Assembly: GCA_965242595.1 (NCBI GenBank)
Contig: OZ251464.1
Coordinates: forward strand, 2,418,001 to 2,482,000
DNA length: 64,000 nucleotides
From: SP197 sp965242595
GTDB lineage: Bacteria > Pseudomonadota > Alphaproteobacteria > SP197
Direction: 5' to 3'
In this document: piece after piece, positions 7,900-16,408 of the stretch
Layout of the letters: every line of letters begins with the position of its first letter
Numbering within the stretch: position 1 is the first letter of the stretch
Notes under the pieces: generated by a model
What the model was told of the DNA's origin: nothing
The model's input: the letters and a program-made list of their open reading frames with translations, nothing else
The model's database searches: none
Position numbers and translations under genes: made by a program

Positions 7900-10350
7900 A
7901 TGCTCGCCCTGATCGGACACGGAGCGCTGGTGCTGGCCTTCGCCGCCGCCCTGGTCCAGGGCACGGTGCCCCTGGCAGGCGCTGCCAGGGGCCATGGCGG
8001 GGCGATGGCGCTTTCCCGCCTGGCCGCCTGCGTGCTGGCGCTGGCGACCACGGCCGCCTTCGCGGCGCTGCTGGTGGGCTATGTCGTCTCCGATTTCTCG
8101 CTGGCCAACGTCTTCCAGAATTCCCATTCGCTCAAACCCATGCTCTACAAGGTGGCGGGCGTATGGGGCAATCACGAAGGCTCGCTGCTGCTGTGGGTGC
8201 TGGTGCTGGCGCTGTTCGGCGCCGCCCTGGCCCTGGCCGGCGGCGGCATGGCGCCCGGTTTGCGGGCGCGGGTGCTGGCGGTGCAGGGCCTGGTGGCGGC
8301 CGGCTTCCTGGCCTTTGCGCTGTTCGCCTCCAATCCCTTCGTCGTGCTGGCGCCCGCGCCCCAGGAGGGGCTGGGCCTCAATCCACTGCTGCAGGATCCC
8401 GGCCTCGCCTTCCATCCGCCCTTTCTCTATCTGGGCTATGTCGGGCTTTCCATCGCCTTTTCCTTCGCCGTGGCGGCGCTGATCGAAGGCCGGGCCGATG
8501 CCGCCTGGGCGCGCTGGCTGCGGCCCTGGACGCTGGCCGCCTGGACCTGCCTCACCATCGGCATCGCGCTGGGCAGCCGCTGGGCCTATTACGAGCTGGG
8601 CTGGGGCGGCTGGTGGTTCTGGGATCCGGTGGAAAACGCCTCCTTCATGCCCTGGCTGGCGGCCACGGCGCTGCTTCATTCGGCCAGCGTCACCGAAAAG
8701 CGCGGCGCCCTGGCGGGCTGGACGGTGCTGCTCGCCATCCTGGCCTTCTCGCTCAGCCTGGGGGGAACCTTCATCGTCCGCTCGGGCGTGCTGACCTCGG
8801 TTCACGCCTTCGCCGTAGATCCGGCCCGGGGCGTGGTCGTGCTGGTGCTGCTGGTGGCGGCCAGCGGCGGCGCGCTGGCGCTCTATGCCTGGCGGGTATC
8901 GACGCTGAAGGCCGGCGCCGCCTTCGCCCCGGTCAGCCGCGAAGGCGCCCTGGTGCTGAACAATCTGCTGCTCGCCGTGGCCTGCTTCACGGTGCTGGTC
9001 GGCACCCTCTATCCGCTGCTGCTGGAGGCGGTGGGCGGGCGGGCGGTGTCCGTCGGCCCGCCCTATTACGAGCGCACCTTCGTCCCGCTGGCGGTGCCGC
9101 TGCTGCTGGCCCTGGCGGCGGGGCCGCTGCTGGCATGGCGCCGCGCCGGCCTGGCGGCGGTGGCCCTGCGCCTGCGGCTGGCCGCGGTGGCGGCGCTGGC
9201 GGTGTGGGCGGCGGCGGCCTGGTGGCGGGGGCCGCCGCTGGCGCTGTGGGGGCCGGCGCTGGGCCTGGGGCTGGCGGCCTGGATCGCCGCCGCCATCGCC
9301 ATCGAATGCGTCCACAGCAGCGGCCTTTTCCGCCTGCCCGCCGCCGCCGTGCTGGCCCGCGCTCGCGCCATGGGCATGGCCGCCTGGGGCATGAGGCTGG
9401 CCCATCTGGGCGTCGCCGTGCTGGTGGCCGGCGCGGTCGCCTCCTCCGCCTGGCAAAGCGCCGTCCACCGCGTCATGGCCCCTGGCGAGCGCCAGCAGCT
9501 GGCGGGCTACGACATCGTGTTCGAAGGCACCCATCCGGCCACCGGTCCCAACTGGCTGGCGCTGGCCGGGCGCTTCACGGTGCGCGACGCCGCCAGCGGC
9601 CGCCTGCTCGCCACCATGGCCCCGGAAAAGCGCGTCTATGCCGGCGGCGGCGAGGCCACCACCGAGGCGGCGATCCGCACCACCTGGCTGGCGGATCTCT
9701 ACATCGCCCTGGGCGAGGCGGTGGCCGAGCCGCCGGGCAGCTGGACCGTGCGCCTCTATCACAACCCGCTGGTTCCCTGGATCTGGGCGGGCAGCTTCGC
9801 CATCGCCCTGGGCGGGCTGGTGGCCCTGGTGGCCCGCGCCCGCCGCCCCCGGCGCCTGGGCGTCGCGGGCGGCGCCGCCCTGGCGGCCGCCCTGGCGCTG
9901 ACCGCCCCGGCCGCCGCCAGCGATGCCCAGGCGCCGGGGGCCATATCGTCGCCATCGTCGCCGGTGGAAACCGCCGCCCTTCCCACCGCCCTGGAGGCCC
10001 GCGCCCTGGCGCTGTTCCATCAGCTGCGCTGCCCGGCCTGCCCCCATCAATCGCTGGAGCAATCGCCGGCGCCGCTGGCGGCGGACCTGCGCCGCCTGGT
10101 GGTGGAACGCCTGCTCGCCGGCGACAGCGACGCCCAGGCGCTGGCCTTTATCGCCGCCCGCTATGGCGATTTCGTGCTGCTGAAGCCGCCGCTGAAGGCC
10201 GCCACCTGGCCGCTATGGGCCGCCCCCTTCGCCGCCCTGGCGCTGGGCGCCCTGGCGCTGGCCCTGCGCATCCGTCGTGGGCGGCGCGGTGCCCGCGCTG
10301 GTCCGCAGGCCCTCGGAGATGCTGGACTTGACCCTGCCCCTCCGCTATGA
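7900..10350 (+). CDS. CcmF-CcmH fusion: cytochrome c maturation heme lyase
   Basis: An 816-residue single reading frame. Residues 1 to about 650 are CcmF, a polytopic heme-handling protein with the tryptophan-rich W-G-G-W-W-F-W-D-P-V-E-N motif at about residues 235-246. A hydrophobic stretch near residues 655-675 looks like a leftover CcmH signal peptide. After it comes a CcmH domain: L-R-C-P-A-C with the redox pair C711/C714, then L-A-A-D-L-R-R and A-R-Y-G-D-F-V-L, and a final membrane anchor. CcmF and CcmH normally are separate subunits of the periplasmic heme lyase, with ccmG between them; no ccmG is seen here. The start is the ATG just before the first helix. Confidence 0.92.
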   Translation: MLALIGHGALVLAFAAALVQGTVPLAGAARGHGGAMALSRLAACVLALATTAAFAALLVGYVVSDFSLANVFQNSHSLKPMLYKVAGVWGNHEGSLLLWVLVLALFGAALALAGGGMAPGLRARVLAVQGLVAAGFLAFALFASNPFVVLAPAPQEGLGLNPLLQDPGLAFHPPFLYLGYVGLSIAFSFAVAALIEGRADAAWARWLRPWTLAAWTCLTIGIALGSRWAYYELGWGGWWFWDPVENASFMPWLAATALLHSASVTEKRGALAGWTVLLAILAFSLSLGGTFIVRSGVLTSVHAFAVDPARGVVVLVLLVAASGGALALYAWRVSTLKAGAAFAPVSREGALVLNNLLLAVACFTVLVGTLYPLLLEAVGGRAVSVGPPYYERTFVPLAVPLLLALAAGPLLAWRRAGLAAVALRLRLAAVAALAVWAAAAWWRGPPLALWGPALGLGLAAWIAAAIAIECVHSSGLFRLPAAAVLARARAMGMAAWGMRLAHLGVAVLVAGAVASSAWQSAVHRVMAPGERQQLAGYDIVFEGTHPATGPNWLALAGRFTVRDAASGRLLATMAPEKRVYAGGGEATTEAAIRTTWLADLYIALGEAVAEPPGSWTVRLYHNPLVPWIWAGSFAIALGGLVALVARARRPRRLGVAGGAALAAALALTAPAAASDAQAPGAISSPSSPVETAALPTALEARALALFHQLRCPACPHQSLEQSPAPLAADLRRLVVERLLAGDSDAQALAFIAARYGDFVLLKPPLKAATWPLWAAPFAALALGALALALRIRRGRRGARAGPQALGDAGLDPAPPL

Positions 10351-10371
10351 CCCGCCGTGACGGGAGGTGCC

Positions 10372-10746
10372 ATGACCGTTCACACCATCATGCTGCCGGA
10401 CATGGTCCATTACGACGCGCCGCGTTCCGTGATCTGGGACGACGAGGCCGGCACCGTCGCTGGCGAGCATTACGATGTGCCCTGGATGCAGGGGATGCTG
10501 GCGGCCACACCGCCCGTCGTGATGGGCGATGTCATGGGCACCGTCACCCTCAACGACCCCAGCCACGATCCGGCCGACTTCCTGGTTCTGCTGGGGCGTG
10601 CCTACTGGCCGGTGCTGGAGGAGCCCCTGCGCTCCACCCTGCCGTCCGTCTTCGATGGCGTCGTGATGACATCCATGAAGCTTCCCCCCAACATTGCCGG
10701 CACCGTCGCCCTCGACGGCACCCCTCTGCCGCCGCCGCTCTATTGA
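10372..10746 (+). CDS. Hypothetical protein, 124 residues
   Basis: Not recognised. The ATG at 10372 follows a good ribosome-binding site (GGGAGG at 10361-10366) and lies 21 bases after the CcmF-CcmH stop, so co-transcription is plausible. The protein has no signal peptide, membrane helix or cysteine. It is acidic and proline-rich at the end (P-L-P-P-P-L-Y). The strand-like pattern with repeated G-T-V and V-V-M segments suggests a small beta-rich fold. Codon use resembles its neighbours. No function is proposed. Confidence 0.65.
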   Translation: MTVHTIMLPDMVHYDAPRSVIWDDEAGTVAGEHYDVPWMQGMLAATPPVVMGDVMGTVTLNDPSHDPADFLVLLGRAYWPVLEEPLRSTLPSVFDGVVMTSMKLPPNIAGTVALDGTPLPPPLY

Positions 10747-10846
10747 CGGATGCGGCAGACCGCCTGCCCCAAGCCATTGAAATTCCGCGAGTTTCCGTAG
10801 AATTCCGTCCATCGCCCCTGCTCCGGACCTTTCCGATTCCTTACAC

Positions 10847-11368
10847 TCACCGCCGCTCCGGCGCGCGCACCACCAGGCGCGAGGCGGGGGTAAGGCGGGC
10901 CAGGATTTCCAGCAGGTCGGCGCGGGCGAAGGCGACGCAGCCGGCGGTGGGCGCCAGGCCGCCGCCCGCGATATGGACGAAGATGGCGCTGCCGGCCCCC
11001 GGCACGGGCGGGTCGTCGTTGTGGCCCGTCACCAGCAGCAGGTCGTAGAGGCCATCGTCGCGCCACAGCCGCTCGTGGCCGGCCGCGAAGGGCAGCGCCA
11101 CGGGGCGGTTATAGGCCGGATGGCGAGGATCGTCGCACCAGCCGTCGCCGGGCGCGATGGCCGCCAGCGGCAGGGCGCAGGCGGGCGCGGCTTCGCGGTC
11201 GGGGCGGTAGAGCAGGCGGCGCAGGGGAAAGCTGCCGGCCGGGGTGGCGCCATCGCCCTCGCGCTTGTCGCGCCGGATGCCGGCCCGGCCCAGAGCGCAG
11301 CGCCAGACCTGCCCGGCGAAGTGGCAGCGCCCGCCGCCGGCGGCGGCATGGACCACCAGGTCGCTCAC
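10847..11368 (-). CDS. L,D-transpeptidase (YkuD) family protein without signal peptide
   Basis: A 173-residue single-domain protein of the ErfK/YbiS/YkuD family. The catalytic region reads H-I-A-G-G-G ... P-T-A-G-C-V-A-F near residues 145-160, with His and Cys in the expected places. Classical L,D-transpeptidases cross-link peptidoglycan in the periplasm, but this protein has no export signal, as in other short alphaproteobacterial members whose role is unclear. The GTG at 11368 is preferred because it makes a 4-base GTGA overlap with the upstream LonB-like gene and immediately precedes the first strand. Confidence 0.8.
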   Translation of the reverse strand: MSDLVVHAAAGGGRCHFAGQVWRCALGRAGIRRDKREGDGATPAGSFPLRRLLYRPDREAAPACALPLAAIAPGDGWCDDPRHPAYNRPVALPFAAGHERLWRDDGLYDLLLVTGHNDDPPVPGAGSAIFVHIAGGGLAPTAGCVAFARADLLEILARLTPASRLVVRAPERR

Positions 11369-13650
11369 CGATGCGGCCCGCCCGCCGCCTCCAGCCCCGC
11401 CCGGGCGCGGGCGAAGATGGCCTCTGCGCCGCCCGCGCCCGCCGCCGGGGCGGCCAGAAGCTCCAGCGCCTCGGCGACCGTCGTCACCGCCCACAGGTGA
11501 AAACGCCCGCCCGCCATGGCGTCGGTCACGTCCGGCTGCAACACCAGCCGGTGTTCGCTGGCCGCCGGCACGATCGCGCCCTGGCTGCCGGAAAGCCCCC
11601 TGGCCTGGCACAGGCGGAAGAAGCCTTCCACCCGGTGGCCGATGCCTTCCACCGCCCGGGCCTGGCCGCTTCGATCGAGGGTGCCGGCGATGGCGATATC
11701 CTGGCGCAGCGCCACGCCGGAAAGGGCGGAGAGAATGGCGCAGGCTTCGGCCAGCCCGGCATCGTCGTCCACCGCCGCGCCGCAGGGCAGCGCCAGGGCC
11801 GCCCGGCGCGAGAAGGCCAGCGCCAGGCGGCGGGCGAACAGGCCGCGCAGCCAGCCCTTCAGCGCCGCCCCGCCATGGCGGCGGGCGGGGCCGGCCAGGG
11901 CGGCGCAGCGTTCCACCGCCACCCGCCCGCCACAGCGCCGGGCGGCGATGGCCAGCGGCAGGCCGAAGGCGTGATCGCGCGCCCGCACATGGGCCAGCCC
12001 GTTCGCCCGGCCCAGCTCACACCCGCTGCTGGCGATATCGAGCGCGCCTTCCAGCACCGCTTGCAGCGCCGCTCGTTCGGCGCCGCCATCGCGGCGCTGG
12101 CGCCCGGCGATGGCGCGGGCAACCTCGTCCGCCCCCACCGGGGCGCCGCCGGCCAGCGCGCCGGCCTCGGCCAGCAGATCGGCGCCATGTTCGAAGCGCG
12201 CGCTAAGCCGGTCGCCCCGCCCCGCCCAGCGGCTGGCCTGGCCCAGGATCGAATCGATGCCATCGGGGCGGAGCGTCAGCCCCAGGGCGCGGGCATGGCC
12301 GCCGAGCAGGCGGGCGAAGCAGGCCACATTGGCCGCGTCTGCCGCCATATCGGGCGCGATCTCCGCCTTCACCTTGATATGGGCGCGGAGCTCGGGATCG
12401 CCCGCCAGCATGGCGCGATAGCAGGCCGGCGTGCCCACCAGCACCAGCTTTGCGCCCAGCGGGATGGGATCGGGCGCGACCGGCGCCGCCGACGCGATGG
12501 GGATGGCGCCGGCGCGAAGGGCGCCTTTCAGGCGTTGCCAGACCATGGGGCGCTGCCACAGATCGTGGGCGCAGAGCACCAGCACGCCGCCCTGGGCGCG
12601 ATGGAGGGCGCCAGCGTGCAGAATGGCGCGCCCGTCGTGGCAGCGGGCGGTTCCGAACAGATTTTCGATGTCGGGGTTCCCCTCCAGCACCGCATGGGGG
12701 TGGTGGGCGGCGCCGTTATCGACCAGCAGATGGGGGTGGTAGCGGCGCATGAGCGCCTGCCGATCGCCCGCCTGGCCGCCGGGGGGCGCGAACAGGTCCA
12801 GACGGTCCAGGATGTCGTCTTGCAGCTCTGCCAGCCAGCGGGCCAGGCCGTCATGGCCGCCGAACTCGTCCGCCAGCTCGCCCAGCAGATCGGAGACGGT
12901 TTCCTCGCCCAGCTGGCGCCGGATGGCGGCGATGCGCCGCGCGAGGTCGCGCTCGGCGTGGCGGGCGGTGGCGCGCATGGTGGCCAGCGCCGGGGCCAGC
13001 TGGGCCAGCGCCTCCTCCACCGCCTGGCGCCTTGCCGCCGGCAGCGCCGCCAGCTCGTCCTGGCTCAGCGGCTTGCCGTCGCTGCCATTCACCACCAGCG
13101 ACAGCCCCTGCGGCCCCTGCCAGACATCCAGGCCGTGGCCCTCGGCCTGGCGCCGCAGCGCGCCATGGGCCGCCGCCAGCGCCGCTTTGCTGTCATGGCG
13201 GGCGGCGCGCACCCGCTCGCCACAGGCATCGGAGGCGAAGGCCCTGGCCAGGGCGGCGGCCAGATGCGGCAGCAGCTCGCCAAGGCGCGCGCAAAAGACG
13301 CGCCCGCGCCCCGCCGGCAGCGCCAGCGGACGCAGCCGGTGGGGATGGCGGAAATCGTTGAGATAGAGCCAGTCGTCGCCGGGCGGGCGGCCCTCCATCT
13401 GGCGGGCGAGAAAGACCAGGGTGGCCTCCAGGCGCCCGCAGCCGTCTTCGCCCAGCACGAAGGCGTGGTAGCCCCGGGGCGCCATCGCCAGGGCGAAGGC
13501 CAGCGCATCGCGGGCCGGGGCGTGGGAGGCCAGATCGAACGCGAGATCGCAGGGCGGGCGGGCCGTATCCGCCGCCGCGCCGCCTTCGTCCAGAAGGGCG
13601 GCGAAGCTGGGCCTCGCCACCGCCTGTGCTTTCAACGCCCTGGCCGCCAT
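11365..13650 (-). CDS. LonB-like AAA protein with lost proteolytic dyad
   Basis: A 761-residue protein with the plan of the bacterial LonB/AAA_32 family: N-terminal ATPase-like part, long helical insert (about 150-230), P-loop remainder and C-terminal Lon protease domain (about 560-740). Lon proteases use a Ser-Lys dyad 43 residues apart. Here the aligned positions are Asp630 (V-D-D-D-A) and Arg673 (I-G-H-R-V-E-G-F-F), exactly 43 apart, so the fold is kept but the dyad is gone. The P-loop is also unusual (G-E-D-G-C-G-R, Arg for Lys). It may act as a regulator or chaperone-like subunit rather than a protease. The L,D-transpeptidase gene overlaps its stop codon. Confidence 0.85.
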   Translation of the reverse strand: MAARALKAQAVARPSFAALLDEGGAAADTARPPCDLAFDLASHAPARDALAFALAMAPRGYHAFVLGEDGCGRLEATLVFLARQMEGRPPGDDWLYLNDFRHPHRLRPLALPAGRGRVFCARLGELLPHLAAALARAFASDACGERVRAARHDSKAALAAAHGALRRQAEGHGLDVWQGPQGLSLVVNGSDGKPLSQDELAALPAARRQAVEEALAQLAPALATMRATARHAERDLARRIAAIRRQLGEETVSDLLGELADEFGGHDGLARWLAELQDDILDRLDLFAPPGGQAGDRQALMRRYHPHLLVDNGAAHHPHAVLEGNPDIENLFGTARCHDGRAILHAGALHRAQGGVLVLCAHDLWQRPMVWQRLKGALRAGAIPIASAAPVAPDPIPLGAKLVLVGTPACYRAMLAGDPELRAHIKVKAEIAPDMAADAANVACFARLLGGHARALGLTLRPDGIDSILGQASRWAGRGDRLSARFEHGADLLAEAGALAGGAPVGADEVARAIAGRQRRDGGAERAALQAVLEGALDIASSGCELGRANGLAHVRARDHAFGLPLAIAARRCGGRVAVERCAALAGPARRHGGAALKGWLRGLFARRLALAFSRRAALALPCGAAVDDDAGLAEACAILSALSGVALRQDIAIAGTLDRSGQARAVEGIGHRVEGFFRLCQARGLSGSQGAIVPAASEHRLVLQPDVTDAMAGGRFHLWAVTTVAEALELLAAPAAGAGGAEAIFARARAGLEAAGGPHR

Positions 13651-13712
13651 CGCCACCTCGCCGCCCCGGCGCCAGGGTAGCGGGCGCAGGCGGGGACGGC
13701 CACCCCGGCGCC

Positions 13713-14624
13713 CTACTCGGCGGCCTGGGGCGGGGCGGCCAGGGCCGAGGTGGCGGCCGCCACGGCTCTGGCGGCCCGTTCCAGGGCGCGGCGGGTGGCG
13801 GCCATGCCGGGGCCGCGCGCGATCTTCGCTTCGTCCATGTAGAGGGCGCGGTTGAGCTCGATCTGCAGGGCATGGACGCCCTCGCCCGGGCGCCCGTAAT
13901 GGGCGGTGATGAAGCCGCCCGGATAGGGGCGGTTGCGAACCACGGCAAGGCCGCAGGCGGCGAGCGCGTCGCAGGCGGCGGCGGCGATGGCGGGATGGCA
14001 GGAGGTGCCGAAACGATCGCCCACCACCGCATCGGCCACCTGGCGGGTGCCATCGCCCTGGCGCGAGGGCATGGAATGGCAATCGAGCAGGCAGGCGCGG
14101 CCGAAGGCCTGGCGCGTTTCCGCCACCAGGCCGGAAAGGGCGGCGTGATAGGGCCGCCAGCAGCGGGCGATACGCTCCTGCGCCTCGGCCGGGGAGAGGC
14201 GGCGGCGGTAGATCTCCGCCCCGCCCGCCACCACCCGGGCCAGCGTGCCCAGCCCGGCCGCCACCCGCGGGCTGCGGCTGTCGATCCAGGCGGGCAGCGG
14301 CGCATCGAACATGGCCGGGTCCAGCTCGTAGGGGGCGCGGTTTGCGTCCAGCCAGGCGCGCGGGAACAGCGCCGCCAGCGCGGGCGCCCCCAGGGGAGCG
14401 GCGAAGGCGATCAGCTCGTCCACGAAGGCGTCTTCGGAACGGCGCAGCTCCAGGGCATCGAGGCGGCTGGCGGCGAGAAAGGCGGCGGGATAGGCGCGCC
14501 CGCTATGGGGCGAGGACAGCACCAGGGCCACGCGCTGGCGGGGCGGGCGCCGCAGGCTGAGCACGGAGGCAGGTTGGGCGGTGGCGTTTGCGCGCTCCAC
14601 GCCCGCAGCATAGACTGGGGCCAT
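13713..14624 (-). CDS. N-formylglutamate amidohydrolase family protein
   Basis: A 303-residue cytosolic metallohydrolase. Family motifs are S-S-P-H-S-G near residue 32, L-D-C-H-S-M-P near residue 170 and I-E-L-N-R-A-L-Y near residue 255, which supply metal ligands and substrate contacts. HutG-type members hydrolyse N-formylglutamate to glutamate and formate in histidine breakdown. No other hut gene is in the window, so another formyl- or acyl-amino acid is possible. The start at 14624 fits a normal N-terminus; the divergent CpdR-like gene begins 66 bases away. As I recall, the pairing of this family with cpdR is seen in other alphaproteobacteria. Confidence 0.88.
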   Translation of the reverse strand: MAPVYAAGVERANATAQPASVLSLRRPPRQRVALVLSSPHSGRAYPAAFLAASRLDALELRRSEDAFVDELIAFAAPLGAPALAALFPRAWLDANRAPYELDPAMFDAPLPAWIDSRSPRVAAGLGTLARVVAGGAEIYRRRLSPAEAQERIARCWRPYHAALSGLVAETRQAFGRACLLDCHSMPSRQGDGTRQVADAVVGDRFGTSCHPAIAAAACDALAACGLAVVRNRPYPGGFITAHYGRPGEGVHALQIELNRALYMDEAKIARGPGMAATRRALERAARAVAAATSALAAPPQAAE

Positions 14625-14689
14625 GATGAGGTCATCCCCTCTTCCCCGCTGCCCCTGGCCAAGGGGCGGTGGGGCCAGAGACGGGCGCG

Positions 14690-15073
14690 ATGGCGCGCAT
14701 CCTGCTGGCCGCTGAGGACGCTCTCCTGCGGCGCTATCTGGCGCGCGTGCTGCTGCGCCGTGGCCATGGCATCTCGCCGGTGGCCGCCCCCCGCCGGGCG
14801 CTGGCGCTGCTGTGGCCCGGCGCCTTCGACCTGCTGATCGCCCAGCAGCCCATGGCCGATATCGACGGGCCGGAACTGGCGCGCCGCGCCGCCGCCGCCG
14901 TGCCCGGCCTGCGGGTGCTGTTCCTGCGCGGTTTTCGCGTGCTGCCGCTGAAGCAGGGCGCCCTGCCAGCCATGGACGAGGCGGTGCTGGAACCGGCCTT
15001 TCACCTGGGCCGCCTGGCCAGCGAGATCGACCGCATGCTGGCGGGAAGGGCGCGGCAGGGAAAGGGGCCGTGA
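14690..15073 (+). CDS. CpdR-like receiver protein lacking phosphorylation residues
   Basis: A 127-residue stand-alone receiver domain. It begins M-A-R-I-L-L-A and ends F-H-L-x-x-L-A-S-E-I-D-R-M-L, both diagnostic of CpdR, the adaptor that controls ClpXP in alphaproteobacteria. The phosphoacceptor Asp is replaced by Gln (Q52 in L-I-A-Q-Q-P-M), the conserved Thr before G-F is Arg (F-L-R-G-F), and the Lys of the S-K-P motif is gone (V-L-E-P-A-F). The acidic pocket near residues 8-10 is partly altered too. It therefore cannot be switched by phosphorylation in the usual way. The next gene starts inside its stop codon. Confidence 0.85.
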   Translation: MARILLAAEDALLRRYLARVLLRRGHGISPVAAPRRALALLWPGAFDLLIAQQPMADIDGPELARRAAAAVPGLRVLFLRGFRVLPLKQGALPAMDEAVLEPAFHLGRLASEIDRMLAGRARQGKGP

Positions 15074-16224
15074 GCGCGCCCTTTGCCGCCATCGAGGAGG
15101 CGCTGGCCGCCATCGCCGCCGGACGGGCGGTGGTGGTGGTGGACGACGAATCGCGCGAGAACGAGGGCGACCTGGTGATGGCCGCCGACCGGGCGACACA
15201 GCAGGCCATCGCCTTTTTCGTCCGCCACACCTCCGGCGTGATCTGCGCGCCGATGGAAGGGGCCAGGCTGGACGAGCTGGAACTGCCGCAGATGGTGCAG
15301 CACAACACCGAACAGCATCGCACCGCCTTCACCGTTTCGGTCGATTACCGCTATGGCACCACCACCGGCATCTCGGCCGCCGACCGCGCCCGCACCATCC
15401 GCGCCCTGGCCGGCAAGGACGGCAACCGGGAGGTGCAGGCCGCCGATTTCGCCAGGCCGGGCCACATCTTCCCCCTGCGCGCCCGCGAAGGCGGGGTGCT
15501 GACCCGGGCCGGCCACACCGAAGCGGCGGTGGATCTGGCCCGTCTGGCGGGCTGCCATCCGGCCGGGGCCATCTGCGAGATCGTCGATGACGAGGGCGGC
15601 ATGATGCGTCTGCCGGCCCTGATCGATTTCGCGCGCCGCCACGGCCTGCTTATCATCTCCATCGCCGACCTGATCGCCTGGCGCCTGCGCACCGACAAGG
15701 TGGTGGCCTGCATCGAAACCGCGCCCTTCGAAACCCGCCACGGCCTGTTCCAGGCCCATATCTACCGCTCGCTGATCGACGGCAGCGAACATCTGGCCCT
15801 GACCCGGGGCGACCCCAGGGCGGCGGCAGGCAGCGTGCTGGTGCGGGTTCATGCCGCCAGCGCCATCGAGGATGTGTTCGGGCGCCTGCGCGGCCCCGGC
15901 CACAGCCTGGTGGACCTTGCCATCCGCCGGTTGGCGATGGAGGACGCTGGCGTCTTCCTCTATCTGCGCGGCGAGCAGGGCTGGGGGCTGGGGCTGGGGC
16001 GGCGCCGCGTTTATGACCGGGAGGACATGCTGGCCGCCGCCGACGGGCGCCAATACGGCACCGGGGCGCAGATTCTGCGCGACCTGGGGCTGGACGATAT
16101 CCGCCTGCTGACCGACAACCCGACCCGCTATCGCGCCATCGAGGGCCACGGCCTGACCATCCACGCCCGCGAACCCTTCGCCACCGACGGCGCGGACGAA
16201 GACGCGGACGCCGAAGACGGGTGA
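15070..16224 (+). CDS. ribB: 3,4-dihydroxy-2-butanone-4-phosphate synthase with inactive RibA-like tail (RibBX)
   Basis: A 384-residue riboflavin-biosynthesis protein. The RibB half (about 1-205) makes the four-carbon unit from ribulose 5-phosphate; D-D-E-S-R-E-N-E-G-D-L near residues 25-35 and the R-A-G-H-T-E-A motif near 150 are intact. The C-terminal half resembles GTP cyclohydrolase II, but the three zinc cysteines (normally C-x-T-G-D and R-C-D-C) are absent; the aligned stretch reads A-S-A-I-E-D-V-F-G-R-L-R-G. This matches the RibBX type known in Brucella and relatives, so another RibA is needed. The GTG at 15070 overlaps the preceding stop by 4 bases. Confidence 0.93.
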   Translation: MSAPFAAIEEALAAIAAGRAVVVVDDESRENEGDLVMAADRATQQAIAFFVRHTSGVICAPMEGARLDELELPQMVQHNTEQHRTAFTVSVDYRYGTTTGISAADRARTIRALAGKDGNREVQAADFARPGHIFPLRAREGGVLTRAGHTEAAVDLARLAGCHPAGAICEIVDDEGGMMRLPALIDFARRHGLLIISIADLIAWRLRTDKVVACIETAPFETRHGLFQAHIYRSLIDGSEHLALTRGDPRAAAGSVLVRVHAASAIEDVFGRLRGPGHSLVDLAIRRLAMEDAGVFLYLRGEQGWGLGLGRRRVYDREDMLAAADGRQYGTGAQILRDLGLDDIRLLTDNPTRYRAIEGHGLTIHAREPFATDGADEDADAEDG

Positions 16225-16316
16225 GAGGCGGGGCCCAGGCCGTGACACGATTGTCGAAGACCGCCAAAAGATTGCCAAACACCGGCGGGCTGGCTATCTG
16301 TGGCCTCCGGCCCGGC

Positions 16317-16388
16317 GGGCGCGTAGCTCAGCGGAAGAGCACTACGTTGACATCGTAGGGGTCGCTGGTTCGATCCCAGCCGCGCCCA
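16317..16388 (+). tRNA. tRNA-Val (anticodon GAC)
   Basis: Complete cloverleaf of 72 bases. The acceptor stem GGGCGCG (16317-16323) pairs with CGCGCCC (16381-16387). The D-arm has GCTC/GAGC, the anticodon stem is CTACG/CGTAG (16342-16346 and 16354-16358) with anticodon GAC at 16349-16351, and the T-arm is GCTGG/CCAGC around TTCGATC. The discriminator is A16388, followed by CC and then G, so the 3' CCA is only partly encoded and must be completed by the CCA-adding enzyme. Confidence 0.97.
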
Positions 16389-16408
16389 CCGCCGCCTTCC
16401 TGCCTGCG

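Noticed and set aside
7864..10062. A 732-codon minus-strand frame opposite the CcmF-CcmH gene.
   Set aside because: Low-complexity Gln/Gly/His/Arg composition, no start signal, and a well-supported gene on the other strand.
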